Origin: Labedella phragmitis
GTDB lineage: Bacteria; Actinomycetota; Actinomycetes; Actinomycetales; Microbacteriaceae
Assembly (NCBI RefSeq): GCF_004078635.1
Contig: NZ_RZNB01000001.1
Location: 1-64,000 of the forward strand
Length of the DNA: 64,000 nucleotides
Direction: 5' to 3'
Part shown: in pieces, positions 1 to 8,780 of the stretch
Numbering within the stretch: position 1 is the stretch's first letter
Layout: the number at the start of each line of letters is the position of its first letter
Notes under the pieces: generated by a model
Told to the model about the DNA's origin: nothing
Database searches by the model: none
Seen by the model: the letters and a program-made list of their open reading frames with translations, nothing else
Program-made: the position numbers and the translations under genes

Positions 1-386
1 TGCAACGCTGCTTCACCGCCACGCAGCGCCGCGCGATCATCGGACGCGACGGCGGCTGCATCATCCCCGGCTGCAGCATCCCCGCCGGCTGGTGCGAAGT
101 CCACCACGTCACCCCGCACCGGCACGGCGGCCGAACTCACGTCGACAACGGAGTGCTCCTCTGCTGGGGACACCACCAGAAGATCGACTCCGGACCCTGG
201 CGCATCAGCATGCCCAACGGAATCCCACACGTCCGCGGACCCGCACACCACGAATGGACTCACGTCACGAAAGCACGGGCAAATCACCGCTCCGAGCTAC
301 CGGCTGACCGCAGCCACGGGCTGACGGCTGCGGGCGGACGCGGCCGTGGAATGACGGAGCTATCGGCTGCCGGGGCCATGGGTTAA
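1..386 (+). CDS. HNH endonuclease, C-terminal part (DUF222/HNH family), 5' end outside window
   Basis: The reading frame is open from base 3 to a TAA at 384-386, giving the last 127 residues of a protein that begins upstream of the window. The visible part holds a complete McrA-like HNH nuclease core: CIIPGC and later LLCWGHH supply the paired metal-binding Cys/His, and WCEVHHVTPHRHGG is the catalytic His-His strand. This arrangement is typical of the DUF222-HNH proteins that occur in many copies in actinobacterial genomes; their role is unsettled (mobile-like nucleases). The tail after DSGPW is low-complexity and poorly conserved. The N-terminal DUF222 domain is inferred, not seen. Confidence 0.85.
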   Translation, partial: QRCFTATQRRAIIGRDGGCIIPGCSIPAGWCEVHHVTPHRHGGRTHVDNGVLLCWGHHQKIDSGPWRISMPNGIPHVRGPAHHEWTHVTKARANHRSELPADRSHGLTAAGGRGRGMTELSAAGAMG

Positions 387-420
387 CCGGTGCACCGAGG
401 ATCGGCGCTGCCGTTTCGGG

Positions 421-466
421 CGCTTCCGGATACCCATCCGATCCGCTTCCGGACACCCATCCGATC
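421..466. repeat. Tandem duplication of a 23-bp unit (2 copies)
   Basis: Two directly adjacent 23-bp units, 421-443 and 444-466, begin CGCTTCCGGA and end CCCATCCGATC; they differ at one base (T/C at unit position 11). They lie between the HNH gene and the RBS of the next gene, in the likely promoter region of the oxidoreductase. Two copies are too few to call a function: a repeated regulator site or a recent slippage duplication are both possible. Confidence 0.8.
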
Positions 467-530
467 CGGCAGGTGCGCCGCGTCGAACACCTTCCAGCGG
501 ACAATCCGGTCCGCGGGTTCGGAGGCAGAC

Positions 531-2243
531 GTGACTAGGCGCGACAACACGACCGACGGGGTCGGCGCAGGCGGCACGACCGACGCAGCCCACGCAGCTG
601 ACACCGTGCGGGCGCCCAGGCACCCCTGGGCATGGGCGGCGTTCGTCGGCATCGTGAGCGCGGCCGTCTTCCTCGCCGTCGCCGAACTCGTGGCGCTCGT
701 CGTGGCCCGCAACGGCAGCCCGATCCTCGCGGTCGGGTCCTTCGTCATCGACATCGTCCCGCAGTGGGCCAAGGAGTTCGCGATCGCCACGTTCGGCGAA
801 TACGACAAGATCTTCCTGCTCGTGAGCCTCGGCATCGCGATCGTCGTCGCGGCCGCCGTCGGCGGGGTCCTGCAGTACATCAAGCCGCCCATCGGCCTCG
901 TGATCATCGCCATGGCGGGCATCGCCGCGACGATCGCGACGGTCACGCGAGCGGGTGCGACTCCGCTCGCCGTCCTCCCCGGTGTGCTCGGCACTCTCGG
1001 GGGCGGGGCGATCCTCTTCATTCTCGCGCGTGGCCTTCGCGCATGGCACCGTGACGCGGCGGCGGCCACAGCCACTGATTCCCCCGCGGCTGACATCACC
1101 GCCGCTGACTTTACCGCCACTGACTCCACCGCCACTGACTCCCCCGCCGCCTCCTCGCCCGCCGCTCGAGCGGCGCTCGACCGGCGCGGCTTCTTCCGCA
1201 TCCTCGGCATCTCGGCTGCGGGTGCAGCCGTCGTGGGCGTCGGCGCACGCGTCGTGAACGTCGCGACGTCGTCGATCACGGCGATCCGCAACGCCGTCAC
1301 CCTGCCGAAGCCCTCGGCGACGGTCCCGGTCCCCGACGGCGCGGAACTCGACATCGACGGTGTCTCACCCCTCTTCACCCCCAACGAAGACTTCTACCGC
1401 GTCGACACCGCGCTCACCGTTCCGAGCGTGGACACGTCGACGTGGAGCCTCACCGTCACGGGACTCGTCGACGAACCGCTGACCCTCTCCTTCGACGACA
1501 TCCTGGGCATGGACCTGCGCGAGTTCGTCGTCACCCTGACCTGCGTCTCGAACGAGGTCGGTGGCGGTCTCGTCGGCAACGCCCGCTGGCTCGGAGTTCC
1601 GGTGCGCGAGATCCTCGCGCAGGCCGCCCCGCAGTCGAAAGCGGACATGGTCCTCTCGCGCAGCGTCGACGGGTTCACGGCGAGCACGCCGCTCGCCTCT
1701 CTCACCGACGACAACCTCGACGCTATCCTCGCCGTCGGCATGAACGGCGAACCCCTGCCCCTCGAACACGGCTTCCCCGTGCGCATGGTCGTGCCGGGCC
1801 TCTACGGGTACGTGTCGGCCACGAAGTGGCTCACCGAGCTCAAGGTCACGACCTTCGCCGAGGACGAGGCGTACTGGACGCCCCGCGGCTATAGCGCCGA
1901 AGCACCCATCAAGCTCTCGTCGCGCATCGACACCCCACGCACCGGCAAGGCGATCACCGCCGGCCCGACCAAGGTCGCCGGCATGGCGTGGGCTCAGTCC
2001 GTCGGAATCGAACGCGTCGAGGTCCGCATCGACGACGGCGACTGGCAGCCCGCCACGATGTCGTCGCCCATCAACGACGACACGTGGGTGCAGTGGTACG
2101 TGGACTGGGAGCCCGACGCGGGTTCGCACTACCTCGCCGTGCGTGCGACCGACAAGGCCGGCAACCTCCAGATCGAAGAACGGGCGCCGATCGCCCCCAA
2201 CGGCTCGAGCGGCTGGCAGCGCATCCTCGTCCAGGTCACATAG
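531..2243 (+). CDS. Membrane-anchored molybdopterin-dependent oxidoreductase (sulfite-oxidase fold)
   Basis: A 570-residue protein. The GTG at 531 is chosen because GGAGG at 521-525 is correctly spaced; the frame is open from 390 but has no RBS there. Residues of about 30-175 form four or five hydrophobic segments. A Thr/Asp/Ala-rich linker follows (imperfect repeats of ACTGAC-type codons at 1075-1150), then another hydrophobic stretch (FFRILGISAAGAAVVGVGA). The oxidoreductase molybdopterin-binding domain starts near residue 280; TLTCVSN carries the expected molybdenum-ligand Cys (about residue 338). A Mo-co dimerisation-like domain closes the protein (ITAGPTKVAGMAWAQ). Members of this fold act as sulfite or related oxidases facing the cell surface. 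The substrate is not predictable and no cytochrome partner is adjacent. Confidence 0.85.
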   Translation: MTRRDNTTDGVGAGGTTDAAHAADTVRAPRHPWAWAAFVGIVSAAVFLAVAELVALVVARNGSPILAVGSFVIDIVPQWAKEFAIATFGEYDKIFLLVSLGIAIVVAAAVGGVLQYIKPPIGLVIIAMAGIAATIATVTRAGATPLAVLPGVLGTLGGGAILFILARGLRAWHRDAAAATATDSPAADITAADFTATDSTATDSPAASSPAARAALDRRGFFRILGISAAGAAVVGVGARVVNVATSSITAIRNAVTLPKPSATVPVPDGAELDIDGVSPLFTPNEDFYRVDTALTVPSVDTSTWSLTVTGLVDEPLTLSFDDILGMDLREFVVTLTCVSNEVGGGLVGNARWLGVPVREILAQAAPQSKADMVLSRSVDGFTASTPLASLTDDNLDAILAVGMNGEPLPLEHGFPVRMVVPGLYGYVSATKWLTELKVTTFAEDEAYWTPRGYSAEAPIKLSSRIDTPRTGKAITAGPTKVAGMAWAQSVGIERVEVRIDDGDWQPATMSSPINDDTWVQWYVDWEPDAGSHYLAVRATDKAGNLQIEERAPIAPNGSSGWQRILVQVT

Positions 2244-2300
2244 CCCTCGTGGGATGGCGGCTGTGGCGGGGCGTCGGTGGTCGGCGTCATACTCGCAGCC

Positions 2301-2927
2301 ATGAGTGATGACGCCTCGTCCCCGAACGTCCTGACCGCCGTCCCGATGGACACCACCTCCGACAAGTCGGTTCTGCTCTCATACCTCCGGGTCAGACGCC
2401 GTGATCTGCTGGCTAAGCTCGACGGCCTCCCCGAGTACGACGTCCGCCGGCCGATGACGCCGACGGGCACGAATCTGCTCGGGCTCGTGAAACACGTCGC
2501 GAGCGTGCAACTCGACTATTTCGGTCTCGTCTTCGGTCGCCGGACGGCGACCCTCCCGTGGTTCGCCGACGACGCCGAGCCGGAGGCCGACATGTGGGTC
2601 CCCGCCGACGAGACGCGGGAGAGCATCATCGAGCTCCATCACTTCTCTGCCCACCACAGCGACGAGACGATCGAGTCGCTCCCACTCGGCGCCGTGGGCG
2701 AGGTGCCCTGGTGGCCGGAAGAGCGCCGCTCCGTCACGCTGCACCGAATCCTCGTGCACATGTGCATCGAGACGGCTCGTCACGCCGGGCACGCCGACAT
2801 CATCCGCGAATATATCGACGGCTCGATCGGCAACGGCCAGGGCGACCCGAACATCCCCGGGCGGTCGGCGGACGAGTGGGTCGCCCACCGGGCGCGGATC
2901 GAAGCGGCGGCCGCCACCTTCCAGTGA
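2301..2927 (+). CDS. DinB/DUF664 family protein
   Basis: A 208-residue protein starting at ATG 2301; an upstream in-frame GTG at 2277 has no better RBS. The DUF664 branch of the DinB four-helix-bundle fold is recognisable from LLGLVKHVASVQLDYF, DETRESIIELHHFSAHH and HRILVHMCIETARHAGHADIIREYIDG, which together supply the His triad that binds a divalent metal. Members are proposed thiol (mycothiol/bacillithiol) transferases in actinobacteria and Firmicutes; the acceptor is unknown here. It stands alone between a plus-strand oxidoreductase and the convergent treZ. Confidence 0.85.
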   Translation: MSDDASSPNVLTAVPMDTTSDKSVLLSYLRVRRRDLLAKLDGLPEYDVRRPMTPTGTNLLGLVKHVASVQLDYFGLVFGRRTATLPWFADDAEPEADMWVPADETRESIIELHHFSAHHSDETIESLPLGAVGEVPWWPEERRSVTLHRILVHMCIETARHAGHADIIREYIDGSIGNGQGDPNIPGRSADEWVAHRARIEAAAATFQ

Positions 2928-2958
2928 CGACCGCCGAGACCAACAACCGGTGCCGTGC

Positions 2959-4857
2959 CTAGCGGGCGACGATCGCCGCTGCGCGCGGGCCGACTGTGAT
3001 GCCGACCGAGCCGGACGACTCTGAGGCACCGAAAGCGTCAGCGTCGGACAGGATCGCGTCTGTTGCGAGCAGCATGGAACCGGAGAGGTCGAACGTCGCC
3101 CGCTCCTCCCCGAGGTTCACGACGATGGTCAGCTCACCGGTCTCGGACCCGCGGTGGATGACGAGGGTCCGAGCGGCCTCGTCGACGTCGACGCTCACGC
3201 GTCCGAGCCGCGGGTCGGTCAGCTCCGGACGCTGCTTCCGGAGCGCGAGCAGCGAGCGGTAGAGCTCGAGCATGCGGGTATGGTCCGTGTCGTTGTGACG
3301 CATGGCGTGGCCGTCGACGTGCGCCAAGGCCCCGACCTCGTCCGGCCCGTCGGCGTCGAGCGGGAGCGACGACTCCGACGGGTACGGCTCGCCCCAGTCG
3401 AGCTTCGACCGCGAGAACGTCTCCGGGTCCTGCGGGTCCGGCACGACGTCCGGATCCCAGCCCATCTTCTCGAACTCGGCGATGCGTCCCTCGGCCGTCG
3501 CCTTACCGAGCTCGGGCTCGGGGTGCGACGTGAAGAACTGCCACGGCGTCGACGCCGCCCACTCCTCACCCATGAACAGCATGGGGGTGAAGGGAGCGGT
3601 GAGGGTCAGCACGGCTGCGATCGCGAGTCCGCCGCGGTCGACGGTCTCCGCCAGACGGTCGCCCGTCGCGCGGTTGCCGATCTGGTCGTGATCCTGGTTG
3701 AAGACGACGAGCTTCCACGCGGGGGTGCGCTCGAGGTCGATCGGACGACCGTGCGCACGACCGCGGAACGTCGAGAGCGAGCGGGCGTGGAAGAATCCCT
3801 GCTCGAGCACGGTGCCGAGCGCCGAGAGCGGCTCGAAGTCCTCGTAGTAGCCCGTCGTCTCCCCCGACACCGCGACGTGCACGGCGTGGTGGAAGTCGTC
3901 GCTCCACTGCGCGGTCAGGCCGAAACCGTGCGCCTCCCGCGAGCGGATGAGGCGGGGATCGTTGAGATCCGACTCCGCGATGAGCGTGAGCGGGCGCCCG
4001 ACGTGAGCCGAGAGCGCATCGACCTCCTCGGCGATCTCCTCGAGGAGGTGCACGGCACGGTGGTCGACGAGCGCGTGCACGGCGTCGAGCCGGAGCCCGT
4101 CCACGTGGAAGTCGCGCAGCCACATGAGGACGTTGTCGATGATGTACCGGCGCACCTCGTCCGAGTACTCGCCGTCGAGGTTGACGGACGACCCCCACGT
4201 GTTCGCGTGCCCCTCGTGCAGGTACGGGCCGAAGTTGGGCAGGTAGTTGCCGCTCGGGCCGAGGTGGTTGTAGACGACGTCCTGGATGACCGCGAGTCCG
4301 CGCTCGTGGCACGCCTCGACGAAGCGCCGATACGCCTCGGGCCCGCCGTACGTCTCCTGGACGGCGTACCAGAGCACGCCGTCGTAACCCCAATTGTGCG
4401 TGCCGTTGAAGGCGTTCACCGGGAGGATCTCCACCGCGTCGACGCCCAGTCCGACCAGGTGGTCGAGTCGATCGATCGCGGAATCGAGGGTGCCCTGAGG
4501 GGTGAACGTGCCGACGTGCATCTCGTAGATGACGGCTCCGGGGAGCTGGCGTCCCGTCCACGCCGTGTCGGTCCACTCGTGCGCGAGCGGGTCGTCGGTG
4601 CGACTGAGTCCGTGGACCCCGTCGGGCTGGCGGCGCGAGCGGGGGTCGGGCAGGGGCTTCGCCTCGGCGCTCGGCGGCTCCTTCGGGTCGACGTCGATGA
4701 GGAAGCCGTAATCGTTCCCCTCAGGTCCGGGCGCCACGGGCGTCGCGGGTGTCCACCAGCCGCCGCCGTCCTCCCGCATCGGCAGGCGGTCGCCGTCCAG
4801 CTGGAGCACGACGTTGTTCGCCTTCGGGGCCCACACGTCGAAGATCGGTCGAGTCAT
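2959..4857 (-). CDS. treZ: Malto-oligosyltrehalose trehalohydrolase
   Basis: A 632-residue GH13 enzyme that releases trehalose from maltooligosyl-trehalose, the second step of the TreY-TreZ route from glycogen. An N-terminal carbohydrate-binding beta domain ([17 protein letters not shown]) is followed by the (beta/alpha)8 barrel: [55 protein letters not shown] (nucleophile Asp), [11 protein letters not shown] (acid Glu) and [10 protein letters not shown]. The ATG at 4857 has AGGAAG upstream. It lies downstream of treY in the same direction, separated by 183 bp that are mostly the 18-bp tandem repeats, so coupling with treY is looser than in typical treYZ operons. Its 3' end faces the DUF664 gene. 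Confidence 0.97.
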   Translation of the reverse strand: MTRPIFDVWAPKANNVVLQLDGDRLPMREDGGGWWTPATPVAPGPEGNDYGFLIDVDPKEPPSAEAKPLPDPRSRRQPDGVHGLSRTDDPLAHEWTDTAWTGRQLPGAVIYEMHVGTFTPQGTLDSAIDRLDHLVGLGVDAVEILPVNAFNGTHNWGYDGVLWYAVQETYGGPEAYRRFVEACHERGLAVIQDVVYNHLGPSGNYLPNFGPYLHEGHANTWGSSVNLDGEYSDEVRRYIIDNVLMWLRDFHVDGLRLDAVHALVDHRAVHLLEEIAEEVDALSAHVGRPLTLIAESDLNDPRLIRSREAHGFGLTAQWSDDFHHAVHVAVSGETTGYYEDFEPLSALGTVLEQGFFHARSLSTFRGRAHGRPIDLERTPAWKLVVFNQDHDQIGNRATGDRLAETVDRGGLAIAAVLTLTAPFTPMLFMGEEWAASTPWQFFTSHPEPELGKATAEGRIAEFEKMGWDPDVVPDPQDPETFSRSKLDWGEPYPSESSLPLDADGPDEVGALAHVDGHAMRHNDTDHTRMLELYRSLLALRKQRPELTDPRLGRVSVDVDEAARTLVIHRGSETGELTIVVNLGEERATFDLSGSMLLATDAILSDADAFGASESSGSVGITVGPRAAAIVAR

Positions 4858-4879
4858 CGGAGTTCTGCTTCCTGGGTCA

Positions 4880-5023
4880 GGTGCTGGCTGAGTGGCTGGT
4901 GCCGGCTGAGTGCCTGGTGCCGGCTGAGTGCCTGGTGCCGGCTGAGTGCCTGGTGCCGGCTGAGTGCCTGGTGCCGGCTGAGTGCCTGGTGCTGGCTGGA
5001 TGGCTGGTGTTGGCTGAGTGGCT
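4880..5023. repeat. Eight tandem 18-bp repeats between treY and treZ
   Basis: Eight contiguous 18-bp units fill most of the treY-treZ spacer. Units 2-6 (4898-4987) are identical: GGTGCCGGCTGAGTGCCT. Unit 1 (4880-4897) and units 7-8 (4988-5023) differ at 2-4 positions, and a ninth degenerate partial unit follows. The unit length is a multiple of three and the array is open in one minus-strand frame, but neither gene uses that frame. The identical central units indicate recent slippage or homogenisation. The array sits in the 5' leader of treZ, so copy number could alter treZ expression; this is inference. Confidence 0.95.
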
Positions 5024-5040
5024 GGTGCACGGCCGACGCC

Positions 5041-7560
5041 TCACTCGCCGGTCGGCTCGACAGGGGCGAGCAGCGCGACGGGCAGGACGTCGAGCAGCGC
5101 CGCGACCTCCTCGACGCCGTCGACGGCGCGCCCGGTGAGCACGTCGACGAACGCGCCGGCGGGGATGCTCACCGTGGTGTCGGCCCAGCCGCCACGAGCG
5201 ACGAGCCCGAGCGGGAGCCTGGTGGCGAGCGCGATCGCCCCGCCGTAGTCGACCGCGACGAGGTGCTCGGCCGCGGGACCCGAGACGCTGAGCGGCGTGT
5301 ACGAACCGAAGAGCTCCGGACGATCGCGGCGGAGCCGGAGCGCCGACGCGGTGACGAGCAGCTTCGCGGCTCCCGAGTCGTCGACGGCGGGGACGGCACC
5401 GCCGTCGATCTCCGCGAGCAGGCGACGCCGGTGACCGTAGTCGACCGGCCGACGGTTGTCGGGATCGACGAGGGAGAGGTCCCAGAGCTCGCTGCCCTGG
5501 TAGACATCCGGCACTCCGGGACCCGTGAGCTGCAGCAGCTTCGCACCGAGCGAGTTGCTTCGGCCGGCCGCGAGCACACGATCCACGACCTGCTCGATGA
5601 TGCCGCGCAGCTTCTCGTGATCGATCGCCGCGTCGACGAACGCGTGCATCGCCGTCTCGAACGCCTCGTCCGGGGCCGTCCACGCCGTGGACGTCTCCGC
5701 CTCGCGGGAGGCCTTCTCCGCGTACGCGTGCAGACGCTCCCGGTACTCGGCGAGCGCCGCCTCCGACTCGAGCACGACGTCGGACGGCCAGGACCCGACG
5801 ATCGCCTGCGCGAGCAGGTTGTCGAACGGCCCGTCGGGAGTTCCGGCGATCTCGCGCATCGCGTCGAGCGCGAACGCCCACTCCTCGGGGACCTCGGCGA
5901 GCACGGAGATGCGCGCACGCACGTCCTCGCTGCGCTTCGTGTCGTGGGTCGACAGGGTCGTCATGCTCAGCGGGAGGTTCTCGAGGCGGTCGAGCTGCCG
6001 GTCGTGGAACTCGGCCACGTCGACGGAGAACTCGTCGGGCTCCGCGCCCACCTCAGTGAGGGTCGTGAGCCGCGTCCAGCGATAGAACGACCGGTCCTCG
6101 ACGCCCTTCGCCATCACCATGCCGGACGTCTGCTGGAAACGCTTCGCGACGTCGGTCGTGGGGTCGGAGAGCACGGGCACGAGCCGGTCGATCGCCTCGG
6201 CGAGTTCGGGACGGCGACGCTTCGCCTCGTCGGCCGACGCGTGCAGGTTCTCGATGCCGTCCGTGTACGTTTCGGTCGGCGCCTCGCCCTCGACGGGCGC
6301 CGCGAGGTAGGAGCGGTAGACGGGGAAGCACGCGAGCAGCTCCGCGATCGCCTCGTGCGCGTCGTCGCTGTCTGCGTCGGGTCCGGTTCCGGCGTCCACC
6401 GTTCCGAGGATCTGGGCAGCCTCCCGCGCGAGGCGCGCGACCTCGGAGCCGAGGATCCCGTCGGTCACCTCGCGCTTGCCGTCGTGGACCATGTCGTGCC
6501 AGTCGACGGGTCGAGCATCGTGACCGCGCAGCCGCGTGTCGAGGGCGTCGAGCGCCTCCTCGCCGGCGGGGTCGACGAAGAGGCGGTCGATCGACGCGAG
6601 CGCGTCGTACCCCGTCGTCCCCTCGGTCTTCCAGTGCGCCGGCATCCGCTCGGCGACGCTGCGCCCCTCCTCGTCCGTGTGGCGGGCGAGGATCTTCTCG
6701 ATCAGGACGTACGCACCACCGGTCGCCTCGGCGAGAGCGTCGAGGTACGCGCCGGGGTCGCGGAGCCCGTCCGGATGGTCGGCGCGCACACCGTCGGCGA
6801 TGCCGTCGCGGATCCAGCCGACGATCGTCTCGTGCGACTCGGCGAAGACCCACGGCACCTCGACGCGGATCGCGGCGAGCGTGTTGACGGCGAAGAACCG
6901 GCGGTAGTTGAGCTCGCTGTCGGCGCGCCGCCAATTGACGAGCTCGTATGACTGCGCCGCGTGCACGGCGATCGGGTCGGAGTCGACACCCTGCGGCGCC
7001 GTGCCCTCGGCGACCGGGTACTCGGTGTCGTAGTAGAGGAGACGCAGGGCGCTCGAACCCGATCCGTCCTCGACGGTCTTGAGCGTGAGCTTGCCGAGCT
7101 CGCCGCCCTCATCGGCGGGGTCGTCGTCGCCGAGGACCGGGATGCGCAGCTTCCCGCCGCCGAAATCCCAGTCGACGTCGAACGCCTCGGCGTACCGGGA
7201 GTCGCGCCCTTTCTCGAGCACGTCCCACCACCAGACGCTCTGAACGGGGGTCGCGACGCCCACGTGGTTCGGCACGATATCGACGAGCACGCCGAGGTCA
7301 CGCTTGCGCGACGCGCTCGAGAAGGCTCGCAGTCCCTCGTCACCGCCGCGATCCGGGTCGACGAGCGAGTGGTCGGTCACGTCATAGCCGTGGTTCGAGC
7401 CCTTCTCGGCCTGAAGGATCGGGGAGAGGTAGACCCAGTCGGCACCGAGCGATGCGATGTAGTCGGTCAGCTCGGCCGCCGCGTTCAGATCGAAGCCCTC
7501 GTGGATCTGCAGGCGATACGTCGAACGGGGAGCGCGGGGAACGTGGCGAGGAGTGGGCAT
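5041..7560 (-). CDS. treY: Maltooligosyl trehalose synthase
   Basis: An 839-residue GH13 isomerase that converts the reducing-end alpha-1,4 bond of malto-oligosaccharides to alpha,alpha-1,1, giving maltooligosyl-trehalose for TreZ. Family signatures run in order: STYRLQIHEGFDLNAAAELTDY at the N-terminus, GSNHGYDVTDHSLVDPDRGG, LVDIVPNHVGV, the helical insertion typical of TreY, VRADHPDGLRDP (nucleophile region), VLIEKIL (acid Glu), STHDTKRSEDVRAR, and the C-terminal LLQLTGPGVPDVYQGSE. Length matches the family. The ATG is at 7560. It is first in a two-gene order treY-treZ; the third enzyme, a GlgX/TreX debranching enzyme, is encoded separately at 21052-23256. Confidence 0.97.
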   Translation of the reverse strand: MPTPRHVPRAPRSTYRLQIHEGFDLNAAAELTDYIASLGADWVYLSPILQAEKGSNHGYDVTDHSLVDPDRGGDEGLRAFSSASRKRDLGVLVDIVPNHVGVATPVQSVWWWDVLEKGRDSRYAEAFDVDWDFGGGKLRIPVLGDDDPADEGGELGKLTLKTVEDGSGSSALRLLYYDTEYPVAEGTAPQGVDSDPIAVHAAQSYELVNWRRADSELNYRRFFAVNTLAAIRVEVPWVFAESHETIVGWIRDGIADGVRADHPDGLRDPGAYLDALAEATGGAYVLIEKILARHTDEEGRSVAERMPAHWKTEGTTGYDALASIDRLFVDPAGEEALDALDTRLRGHDARPVDWHDMVHDGKREVTDGILGSEVARLAREAAQILGTVDAGTGPDADSDDAHEAIAELLACFPVYRSYLAAPVEGEAPTETYTDGIENLHASADEAKRRRPELAEAIDRLVPVLSDPTTDVAKRFQQTSGMVMAKGVEDRSFYRWTRLTTLTEVGAEPDEFSVDVAEFHDRQLDRLENLPLSMTTLSTHDTKRSEDVRARISVLAEVPEEWAFALDAMREIAGTPDGPFDNLLAQAIVGSWPSDVVLESEAALAEYRERLHAYAEKASREAETSTAWTAPDEAFETAMHAFVDAAIDHEKLRGIIEQVVDRVLAAGRSNSLGAKLLQLTGPGVPDVYQGSELWDLSLVDPDNRRPVDYGHRRRLLAEIDGGAVPAVDDSGAAKLLVTASALRLRRDRPELFGSYTPLSVSGPAAEHLVAVDYGGAIALATRLPLGLVARGGWADTTVSIPAGAFVDVLTGRAVDGVEEVAALLDVLPVALLAPVEPTGE

Positions 7561-7622
7561 GCCCCCATCCTGCCGGTCGTGAACGGTGTGGCGCGGGGAC
7601 TTGCGCTCACGGCATCCGTCCC

Positions 7623-7955
7623 TCAGGGTTCGACGGGCGCGCTCGGCGTGGAAGTCGGAGCCGGCGCCGGAGACGGAGACTCGGGAGACGGAGACTCGGG
7701 GACGACCGTCGCGCAGTTCTCGTCGCCTCCAGCGAGCGGCTGCACCGCATCGAACGGCGGTGCCGGAGTTTCGAAGGTGGCGGGGTCGGGAACCACGTCA
7801 CCGTCGCCGAAGCGCGCGTGGAAGAGCGGGAAGACGTTCCATCCCGATCCGGGATTCGTGTCCGGATTGGGCACGAGCGCGGTCTCGACGCCCTCGTCGT
7901 AGGGGATGAGCCAATCGTCGCTCCCGCCCGAACCGACGGCGAGAGGGTGGCCGTC
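7623..7955 (-). pseudogene. Remnant (C-terminal part) of an unidentified protein, 5' end lost
   Basis: On the minus strand a frame ending in TGA at 7623-7625 shows typical coding bias (nearly all third positions G or C) over about 100 codons: DDWLIPYDEGVE, then NPGSGWNVFPLFHARFGDGD, then a Pro/Ser/Glu-rich tail (repeated PESPSPESPSPAPAP). The frame stays open upstream, but from about 7955 the coding bias belongs to the plus strand, where another gene fragment begins. No start codon or N-terminal domain can be identified, so I read it as the 3' part of a gene cut by a rearrangement. The tail looks like that of a secreted or surface protein; I do not recognise the family. Confidence 0.5.
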
Positions 7956-8640
7956 CCTGACCTCCTCCGGCACCTTCCTCCGGGAGGGCATCGACGACAC
8001 CGGCGGATTCAAACCGATCCTGACCCGCAACATCCGGCACCTCATCGACGAGGCCGGACAGACGCAGTACGAGCAGGTGCTCACGGACAACGCCACCCAG
8101 GCCGCGAATCACGTCAACTCGTCGGGCGTCGGCGGTTACGACTGGACCGCCCCGACTCCCGAACTCTCGAGCGCCGCGCTGCAGAGCCTCGCCGCGGGAG
8201 CGACGGTCGCGATCCTGCAGCAGGCGGCACCCGACGGCTACACGGGAGTCGTCGAGGGATCGGGCGTCTACGAGGCCGAGAACGCCGTGAGGAACGGCGT
8301 CGACTCGGAGAGCACGGCGGCCGGCCGCAGTGGCCGCGGCTACCTCGCGGGCTGGAACACGAGCGGCACGAGCGTGACGTTCCACGTCAACGTCGTCGAC
8401 GCCGGAACGTACCCCGTGGAGCTCCGCTACGCGGCGGGCGCCGGGAACGCTGTGCGCTCGGTGAGCGTCAACGGCGGCAGCGCGACGTCGGTCGCCTTCC
8501 CCGGGACCGCAGCGTGGGACGCGTGGTCGACGGTGTCGACGACGGCGGTTCTGCAGCCGGGACACAACACCATCACGGTGGCGTACGGCCCGGGCGACGC
8601 GAACTTCCTCAACCTCGACCGCCTGGCGCTGACGCTCTAG
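7955..8640 (+). pseudogene. 5'-truncated glycoside hydrolase (GH76-like end) with CBM35/CBM6 domain
   Basis: The frame is open from 7906, but homology-like sequence starts only near 7960 (SGTFLREGIDD). It reads GFKPILTRNIRHLIDEAG, then QYEQVLTDNATQAANHV and GVGGYDW, resembling the last helices of GH76 alpha-1,6-mannanases. This is followed by an intact beta-sandwich carbohydrate-binding module of CBM35/CBM6 type (YEAENAVRNGVDSES to NFLNLDRLALTL). There is no signal peptide, no start with RBS and no GH76 catalytic Asp-Asp motif, so the gene has lost its 5' two thirds. It meets another 5'-truncated gene head to head at about 7955. The CBM assignment is firm; GH76 is moderate. Confidence 0.6.
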
Positions 8641-8648
8641 CAGCCGTA

Positions 8649-8748
8649 CGGTCCCTGAGCCGGTCCACGGAACCAACACGATCCCCGAGCTCGTCGAAGG
8701 GTCTCGAGTCGTCGAGATCTCGTCGCCCTTCGACGGGCTCAGGGACCG
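8649..8748. repeat. REP-like inverted repeat element
   Basis: The arms CGGTCCCTGAGCC (8649-8661) and GGCTCAGGGACCG (8736-8748) are perfect inverted repeats. Inside them CGTCGAAGGG and CCCTTCGACG form a second pair. Related sequences occur at 35871-35928, 46806-46847, 59558-59580 and 61430-61445. The position, just after the stop of one gene and before a convergent gene, fits a REP-type extragenic palindrome that may also act as a bidirectional terminator. Confidence 0.75.
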
Positions 8749-8780
8749 TGGGCGTCTGTCGTGGCCGAGCCCCGCTCGGA

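Noticed and set aside
4880-5023. Possible CRISPR array
   Set aside because: The units are contiguous, without spacers, and no cas genes are present. It is a simple tandem repeat.
4877-5881. Minus-strand frame ending in a repeated [11 protein letters not shown] peptide
   Set aside because: The peptide repeat is only the translation of the 18-bp array, and the upstream part is a shadow of treY in another frame.
3154-6951. Very long plus-strand open frame (about 1265 codons) across treZ and treY
   Set aside because: It is antisense to two unmistakable GH13 genes, is Arg/Val/Asp-biased nonsense, and exists only because high third-position GC keeps antisense frames open.
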